DNA of 12,524 bases from Promethearchaeota archaeon (GTDB lineage: Archaea; Asgardarchaeota; Lokiarchaeia; Sigynarchaeales; SOKP01), in the NCBI GenBank assembly GCA_016839905.1, contig JAEOTJ010000431.1:1-12524 (forward strand). Direction: 5' to 3'. A program made the translations under genes and the position numbers. The notes beneath the pieces were generated by a model. The model was not told the DNA's origin, ran no database searches, and worked only from the letters and a program-made list of their open reading frames with translations. Within the stretch, counting starts at the first letter, position 1; each line of letters opens with the position of its first letter. Shown piece by piece: positions 7,823-12,524 of the stretch.

Positions 7823-9073
7823 TTGGTGTTTTTTCTGAATTCAATAATAAAAATAGAATATTATCCTAAAATAAAGGAAGATTTAATTAGAAAATCATTA
7901 GAAATCATTAATATTAATAAGAAGAATTGGGATAAGCCTTTCTTTATTGATACAAAATCATATATCAATATGGAAAAAATAAAACAAACTGCTCAACAAT
8001 TTATGAAGGAAAATATTAAAAATATAATCATTCTTGGAACTGGAGGATCAATTCAAACATTACTAACTTTAGCACATTTATCTAAAAAAAGAGTCTATCC
8101 CTTATCAAGCTCAAGGGCAGTAGAGCTAAGTAATTGTTTAAGTAATACGACTCCAGAAAATTCAGTTGTTATTCCGATATCAAGGGGTGGAGAAACTCTA
8201 GATGTTAATTCTACTATTGGGATTTTCCTGAAAAAAGGATACAAATTTTTAGGACTTTCTTCAAAAGGGACAATGAATGAGATGTTAAAAAAAATCGATT
8301 GTCCTATTTTAGATGTTCCTGATTTATCTGGTCGTTTTGCGGGTTCTATTTCCAATGTTGGAATTGTACCTGCCTATATCTTAGGAATTAATGTTAATAA
8401 TTTTCTTAATGGATTAGAAAAAGGATATAATATTTATATGAATGATGATATAAATCCTGCCCTAGAATTTTCAACATTTCTCTTTAATTTATATAAAAAA
8501 GGTTATAAAGTTATATTTTCCATGCCATATTCTAAGAATTTAGAAGGTAGCGTTGGATTGCTTGTTCAAGAGATATCTGAAAGCACTGGAAAGGATGGAA
8601 AAGGTTTAATGGGCGCATATCAATCTGCTCCATTATGCCAACATTCTGTTTTAGAATACCTCTTAGGTGGATTTAAAGGTGAGGTAATCCCAATCTTATG
8701 GGGCGTTGAAAATGAAATTTCAGATATAATAATTGAATCTTCAATTGATTATGTTAATGGTAAATCAGCACAGACAATAATAAATTATCAAGCTGATGCT
8801 ACATTTCAAGCATTAATTGAACAAAAAATACCTTCAGCAAAAATCTCTCTAGATAATCCAGATGAATATAATATAGGATTATTAATTGCCTTTATTCAAT
8901 CAATAGTATATTATCTTTGCTTATTATTAGATGTTAATTGGGCAAATAATCCAAAAGTTGTTATTGGTAAGAAAATATGCAATGAGGCATTGAAAAATAA
9001 AATTCCCCCTAGTGAAAGAGAAATTGTAAGAAAAAGAATTGCTGATGAAAAATTTATAAATTTCTTTGATTAG
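7823..9073 (+). CDS. pgi: Glucose-6-phosphate isomerase, bacterial PGI type (SIS fold)
   Basis: It should interconvert glucose 6-phosphate and fructose 6-phosphate in the cytosol (glycolysis/gluconeogenesis). The 416-residue protein has two SIS domains. Visible motifs are the sugar-phosphate loop G-T-G-G-S (72-76), P-I-S-R-G-G-E-T (118-125), the D-L-S-G-R-F signature with R171, S-E-S-T-G-K-D-G-K-G with E253 (equivalent to the catalytic base), Q-H-S with H274, and the C-terminal P-K-V-V-I-G-K-K with K383. All four residues expected in the PGI active site are therefore present. Many archaea instead use cupin-type PGI or the bifunctional PGI/PMI of about 300 residues. TTG at 7823 directly follows an in-frame TAA (7817-7819) by one codon, and GTG at 7826 is equally possible. 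There is no Shine-Dalgarno. A pseudo-active SIS relative is less likely given the intact residues. Confidence 0.87.
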   Translation: MVFFLNSIIKIEYYPKIKEDLIRKSLEIININKKNWDKPFFIDTKSYINMEKIKQTAQQFMKENIKNIIILGTGGSIQTLLTLAHLSKKRVYPLSSSRAVELSNCLSNTTPENSVVIPISRGGETLDVNSTIGIFLKKGYKFLGLSSKGTMNEMLKKIDCPILDVPDLSGRFAGSISNVGIVPAYILGINVNNFLNGLEKGYNIYMNDDINPALEFSTFLFNLYKKGYKVIFSMPYSKNLEGSVGLLVQEISESTGKDGKGLMGAYQSAPLCQHSVLEYLLGGFKGEVIPILWGVENEISDIIIESSIDYVNGKSAQTIINYQADATFQALIEQKIPSAKISLDNPDEYNIGLLIAFIQSIVYYLCLLLDVNWANNPKVVIGKKICNEALKNKIPPSEREIVRKRIADEKFINFFD

Positions 9074-9082
9074 ATAATATAA

Positions 9083-9094
9083 TTTCTTTTTTTT
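9083..9094 (+). terminator. T-rich tract after the isomerase gene
   Basis: TTTCTTTTTTTT begins ten bases after the TAG stop and fills the rest of the 21-base gap between the convergent isomerase and aspartate kinase genes. It is a plausible T-tract terminator for the plus strand. No matching tract was seen for the minus-strand gene. Confidence 0.45.
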
Positions 9095-10528
9095 CTAATT
9101 TTGATTAATAAAAGCATCATAGAGTGCATTAACTGCTTTCTGAAGGTCTTTTCTTTCAATTATTATAGTAATATTTAGTTCTGATGAACCTTGAGCAATG
9201 GCTCTAACATTTATATCATTATTTCCAAGTGTAGTAAATATTTTTCCTGCGATTCCTGGGGTTTGCAACATACCAGCTCCAATTATGGCAATTAAAGAAA
9301 TTTGATTACCAATTTTTATGCTGAACCATTGTTTTCCAAATAAATCAGAATTCCTAAGTAAAACACTTACTTTCATGGAATCTTCTCTATCAATTCCAAA
9401 TGTTATGTTATTTTCTGAAGAGCTTTGAGAGATAAATTTAATGTTAATATTATTATCTCCCAATAAAATAAATAATTTAGAAGCTGTTCCTGGTAATGAA
9501 ACCATTGTACCACTTTCTATAGTAACCATTGAAAGTCTTTGAATTGAAGTTATTGCCTTTATGATTTTTTCATCCTTTATGATCTCTTTAGTAATTGTTG
9601 TAAAATCTTTAGAGTTAGGATTGTTAAATGGTCTAATTTCCGAGGGGATATCTCTTTTTTCATTAACATCAAGACAGACGGGATGTAGCACTTTTGAACC
9701 AAAAAAAGCAAGCTCTTTTGCTTCTATGTAAGAAATTTGTTTTAAAAGCGATGTTTTATCCGAAATTCTCGGATCGGCATTTAAAAATCCCTTAACATCT
9801 TTCCAATAAATGACTCTACAATTATATTTTGGTTGCAAGCAATAAGCCACAATTCCTGCCGTTAAATCTGAACCTCCTCGACCAAGAGTCGTTATTTTTT
9901 TATCTTTCGTTGAACCATAAAATCCAGAAACACATAGTAAATTAATTTTTTTCGTTTCTAGTATGGGTATCACTTTTTTTACAATTAATTCCTCAGTCTC
10001 GACTAATAAAGGAAGGGCTCTTCCAAAATTATCGTCTGTAAGAATTATTTCGTCAGAAGAAATAAATTGGGATTTAAGATTTATATTTAAGGAATTTAAA
10101 TATTGAGAAACTATAAAAGTACTTAATTTTTCTCCATAAGATAAAATAATATCTTGTATATCCATACTAGGCCTCAATAATCGAACTATGCGCCCTAATT
10201 GAGTTAATTCTTCAATATTTTCTTCTAAAAAATTCAATGTATCATTATATTCCAGTTTCTCATCATCAATAATCTCATCAATTAGGTTTTTATGAATATT
10301 ATATATGTTTTCAATTATAAAATCGCATTCAATCGATTCTTCACAAGATTTCGTATAGAAGTCTATAAGCCTGTCAGTTATTCCTTTTAATGCTGATGAA
10401 ACAACAATAAGTTTTGATTTTTCAAGGTATTTCTTAATTATTTTAGCTGTTTGTTTAAAAGACTTAGCATCTTGTAAACAGGAGCCACCAAATTTCATGA
10501 TAATAAGATTTTCTCTTTTTTCAGTCAA
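9095..10528 (-). CDS. Aspartate kinase with two ACT domains
   Basis: It phosphorylates L-aspartate to 4-aspartyl phosphate, the first step toward lysine, threonine, methionine and diaminopimelate. The 477-residue protein is monofunctional. The amino acid kinase domain (about 8-300) starts with M-K-F-G-G-S (11-16), carries V-S-S-A, has the T-L-G-R-G-G-S-D loop at 214-221, then W-K-D-V-K-G-F and A-D-P-R-I, and later E-L-A-F-F-G-S-K-V-L-H-P. Two ACT domains follow (about 333-400 and 408-474), each with an L-G-(D/N)-N-(N/D)-I-N-(I/V) helix-to-strand pattern and a Q-(S/G)-S-S-E loop, the usual site of feedback inhibition by lysine or threonine. Which effector binds cannot be told. The start is TTG at 10526-10528. 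ATG at residue 11 would cut the first beta strand, so TTG is preferred. No homoserine dehydrogenase domain or neighbouring pathway gene is present. Confidence 0.94.
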   Translation of the reverse strand: MTEKRENLIIMKFGGSCLQDAKSFKQTAKIIKKYLEKSKLIVVSSALKGITDRLIDFYTKSCEESIECDFIIENIYNIHKNLIDEIIDDEKLEYNDTLNFLEENIEELTQLGRIVRLLRPSMDIQDIILSYGEKLSTFIVSQYLNSLNINLKSQFISSDEIILTDDNFGRALPLLVETEELIVKKVIPILETKKINLLCVSGFYGSTKDKKITTLGRGGSDLTAGIVAYCLQPKYNCRVIYWKDVKGFLNADPRISDKTSLLKQISYIEAKELAFFGSKVLHPVCLDVNEKRDIPSEIRPFNNPNSKDFTTITKEIIKDEKIIKAITSIQRLSMVTIESGTMVSLPGTASKLFILLGDNNINIKFISQSSSENNITFGIDREDSMKVSVLLRNSDLFGKQWFSIKIGNQISLIAIIGAGMLQTPGIAGKIFTTLGNNDINVRAIAQGSSELNITIIIERKDLQKAVNALYDAFINQN

Positions 10529-10552
10529 TTAATTCAACTATTCATGATGTAA

Positions 10553-10567
10553 AATAATATATGAAAA
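10553..10567 (-). promoter_or_regulatory. Candidate TATA box of the aspartate kinase gene
   Basis: On the minus strand it reads TTTTCATATATTATT, centred about 32 bases upstream of the TTG start, which would give a nearly leaderless transcript. No clear BRE was seen. Confidence 0.3.
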
Positions 10568-10674
10568 TTAAAATTAAACTGAGTTATTAGATTTTATTAA
10601 ATTTATAAAAAATAAACATAAAAAGGAAAGATTAAAAATAAAAACTTCTTTTTCCATTAAAGATAGTGATTTAA

Positions 10675-10769
10675 ATGAAACCAGTTGAATTAATTCTTCT
10701 AATGCTATTGACTTAGGATGTGGATTAGGCAATTATGCTATATACCTTGCGGGTAATATTAATTTATAG
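10675..10769 (+). pseudogene. Remnant of a class I SAM-dependent methyltransferase
   Basis: Frame 3 at 10701-10766 encodes N-A-I-D-L-G-C-G-L-G-N-Y-A-I-Y-L-A-G and stops at the TAG at 10767. D-L-G-C-G-x-G is motif I, the SAM-binding loop of Rossmann-fold methyltransferases, and the following N-Y-A-I-Y-L-A is typical of the next helix. Just upstream, an ATG at 10675 in frame 1 opens K-P-V-E-L-I, a segment that in many such enzymes precedes motif I by about 15-20 residues. It then closes at a TAG (10714), and the two frames overlap with too little sequence between them. This looks like a gene broken by an internal deletion with frame change and loss of the whole 3' part. It lies in the 272-base gap 10529-10800, which is otherwise AT-rich and without recognisable genes. 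A chance match is possible but unlikely for so specific a string. Confidence 0.6.
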
Positions 10770-10800
10770 GAAAATTTTATTTAAATTACTTTAAACATTA

Positions 10801-12456
10801 TTAATCATCCAGTGTCTCAAAGTACTCATCACCAAGATCATTTGGATTGATAACTTCTTTGATCCTGCGTTGATAACGATAAACCGAAGGTTGTGGTGCG
10901 GAAAGATGAATTCTATCGCGTTCTTCTTTAGGTGTTGTCCCTCCATCTGATCCCCTGGCCGCTGCATTCCATTTCTCCATACCCGCACCTATCCAGCCTT
11001 TTTCATTACTGAAACTCGTGCAGGCATTAAAAAATTCAAGAGTTCCTTCAGTTGATTTCTTGTCATGACAATCAAAGCAAGTAAAGTTTTCCCAGAGACA
11101 TGTACCTCCACCTCCCTGGCCCCCAATAGGTCCCATCATGCAATCTCCACCGGCTTCTACGATAGCACCCTGTTTTTCCCACTTCCTTTTAAAATCACCA
11201 GCTTCTTCAGCACGAGCTGCACCATAATCTGGAGGAAGAAAAAAACCGAAAGCACCATCATATCCTCCCCCATAAACAAGATTCAGATTCTTATGCCCCA
11301 ACCTGAGTAGATAGAGTAATGCCCAGTCGTGTATTTCTGGATCATTCATCGCATCCACCTTCCAGCCGCCTGTAATCTTTAATATCTCATCAAGGACCTT
11401 TTCCTGCCACTCCATATCACGTTTGGTCATACCTACAAGAACTAGCTGAAAATCACGTTTGGATTCTTCCGTAGCTTTCTGCACGTAAGGATCTTTAAGG
11501 ATCTCTTCTAGATCTCCTAATGTTTTTGTTGGGTCTGTAAGTATCTTAATCATTGCAAATTTCAGGTCTCTTCCTAACATATTAAACTGCCGATGAGCAA
11601 GGTATCCGATTCCGGCATCCCATATTAAATACGCTGCATCCGTCCATGCCTTCCATGATGGAAAAGCTACTGTATAGGCCTTAAAGTTATCTGGTAGTGA
11701 TGTCTTATATGCCGGAATTGTTCCTCTAACAGGAAGTGTTTTAGGACCGGGCCAAGCGAAAAGTTTTATTGCACATTTGGTAAACACGCCCATCGCCCCC
11801 TTTGCACCAAGAAATCCTCTGAAAACTCCTTTCATACTTGGGCCGGGTCCTTCTCCGCAAAACCAACCACAACCCGAACCCATTGATCCGGTTTTGAATA
11901 TTTCTCCTGTGGGCATGACCCATTCGGCGCCAAGCAGGTTTTCGTAAAGCCATCCACCATATAGATTCCCCGGACCAGATCCAAGATACGAGGTGGCACT
12001 TGCCAGTGTCGAACAACTGCATCCAGAACCAGGGATATGGGTGTTCAGCCCAACTTGCATTGCCTCAGCCTGAAGCGTAGCACCTATGACACCGGGTTCA
12101 ATAACTGCAAACATATTCTTTTCATCAATTTCAAGAATCCTATCCATACGTCTCATATCAAGTTGTATAGTATTATCCTCAGAAGGGAAACCTTGAGCTG
12201 ACCAGAATGTACTAGATGCTTTAAATTTGATTTTGTACTTATTACATAATTTTACAATTGCTTGTACCTCACTCGTGCATCCCGGTAGCAAAACTGCTGC
12301 TCCCCTTGGTGTGTATGTATCATAAAAAGGACCAATATGAATTGCGGTATGGGAAAGAGAATATATATAAGAATCAAGCACCGCCGGATCATCGGATATA
12401 TTCTCTGAACCAACTATATCCTCTAATGCCTTGTATATTTCTTTATTAAATTTCAT
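10801..12456 (-). CDS. FAD-linked oxidase / dehydrogenase (PCMH-type flavoprotein)
   Basis: The 551-residue protein resembles the vanillyl-alcohol oxidase / GlcD family, which oxidises hydroxy acids, alcohols or phenols using FAD. The FAD-binding domain (about 50-240) shows P-G-C-T-S-E-V-Q-A-I-V (58-68), L-D-M-R-R-M-D-R-I-L (99-108), an E-P-G-V stretch (120-123), a Gly/Ser/Cys-rich P-G-S-G-C-S-C-S loop and a G-A-K-G-A-M-G-V-F-T segment. The C-terminal substrate domain contains C439, C453 and C460-x2-C463-H464. No signal peptide or membrane segment is seen, so it should be cytosolic. The substrate is unknown. Such proteins often pair with an iron-sulfur subunit, and any upstream partner lies outside the window. 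The ATG at 12454-12456 has a strong Shine-Dalgarno. G+C is higher than in neighbouring genes (25 of 60 at 11461-11520 against 11 of 60 at 9421-9480), suggesting acquisition from a bacterium. Confidence 0.87.
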   Translation of the reverse strand: MKFNKEIYKALEDIVGSENISDDPAVLDSYIYSLSHTAIHIGPFYDTYTPRGAAVLLPGCTSEVQAIVKLCNKYKIKFKASSTFWSAQGFPSEDNTIQLDMRRMDRILEIDEKNMFAVIEPGVIGATLQAEAMQVGLNTHIPGSGCSCSTLASATSYLGSGPGNLYGGWLYENLLGAEWVMPTGEIFKTGSMGSGCGWFCGEGPGPSMKGVFRGFLGAKGAMGVFTKCAIKLFAWPGPKTLPVRGTIPAYKTSLPDNFKAYTVAFPSWKAWTDAAYLIWDAGIGYLAHRQFNMLGRDLKFAMIKILTDPTKTLGDLEEILKDPYVQKATEESKRDFQLVLVGMTKRDMEWQEKVLDEILKITGGWKVDAMNDPEIHDWALLYLLRLGHKNLNLVYGGGYDGAFGFFLPPDYGAARAEEAGDFKRKWEKQGAIVEAGGDCMMGPIGGQGGGGTCLWENFTCFDCHDKKSTEGTLEFFNACTSFSNEKGWIGAGMEKWNAAARGSDGGTTPKEERDRIHLSAPQPSVYRYQRRIKEVINPNDLGDEYFETLDD

Positions 12457-12463
12457 TTACTGA

Positions 12464-12474
12464 ATCCTCCTTTA
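12464..12474 (-). promoter_or_regulatory. Strong Shine-Dalgarno of the FAD oxidase gene
   Basis: On the minus strand this reads TAAAGGAGGAT, with AGGAGG ending nine bases before the ATG. It is a near-perfect match to the anti-Shine-Dalgarno and fixes the start. The other four genes with visible starts here have none. Confidence 0.85.
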
Positions 12475-12484
12475 AGTTATATAG

Positions 12485-12498
12485 CCTTGCATACAAGG
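12485..12498 (-). promoter_or_regulatory. Short palindrome upstream of the FAD oxidase gene
   Basis: CCTTG-CATA-CAAGG is a perfect 5-bp inverted repeat with a 4-base centre, ten bases beyond the Shine-Dalgarno-proximal region and about 30 bases upstream of the ATG. It could be an operator half-site pair or a small hairpin in the leader. The regulator is unknown and the region is cut by the window end. Confidence 0.3.
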
Positions 12499-12524
12499 TC
12501 TATTATGTCATAAACTTTTATGGA

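Noticed and set aside
10791..12449. Several short frames on both strands inside the FAD oxidase gene
   Set aside because: They are by-products of the higher G+C and give no domain-like sequence, while the 551-residue frame has clear FAD motifs.

Overview
The window reads as chromosomal DNA of an archaeon, most likely an Asgard (Lokiarchaeia-like) lineage. The support is a RadA recombinase, a stand-alone Roadblock/LC7 protein, a very large Asn-rich type I membrane protein with a helical cytosolic tail, very AT-rich genes, T-tract terminators, and TTG/GTG starts without Shine-Dalgarno sequences. The lineage is inferred from this style and was not tested by phylogeny.

Layout: (1) 1-5733 (+) is the 3' part of a giant surface protein gene that runs in from the left. 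It has tandem 100-residue beta-rich repeats, a second diverged copy of a five-domain module, one transmembrane helix, and a cytosolic tail with a helical (MIT/TPR-like) segment and a winged-helix-like end. A 12-T tract follows its stop. (2) 5874-7109 (-) is radA, with an unusual N-terminal CxxC/HH putative zinc motif and an acidic linker. (3) 7269-7631 (-) is a Roadblock/LC7 protein with its own T10 tract. (4) 7823-9073 (+) is a bacterial-type glucose-6-phosphate isomerase, divergent from the Roadblock gene. (5) 9095-10528 (-) is an aspartate kinase with two ACT domains, tail to tail with the isomerase gene. (6) 10675-10769 (+) is a decayed scrap of a class I SAM-dependent methyltransferase. 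(7) 10801-12456 (-) is a PCMH-type FAD-linked oxidase whose base composition and strong Shine-Dalgarno differ from everything else here.

The genes do not form one pathway. The core is mixed housekeeping: recombination (radA), central carbon metabolism (pgi) and the aspartate family of amino acids (aspartate kinase). These are mostly single-gene transcription units separated by short AT-rich gaps. None of the gaps exceeds 300 bases, and no RNA gene or CRISPR was seen in them. The right edge (about 10670 to the end) looks like a genomic junction, where a broken methyltransferase gene adjoins a probably transferred oxidase gene. The most interesting items are the repeat-built surface protein with its intracellular tail, the zinc-motif RadA, and this junction.
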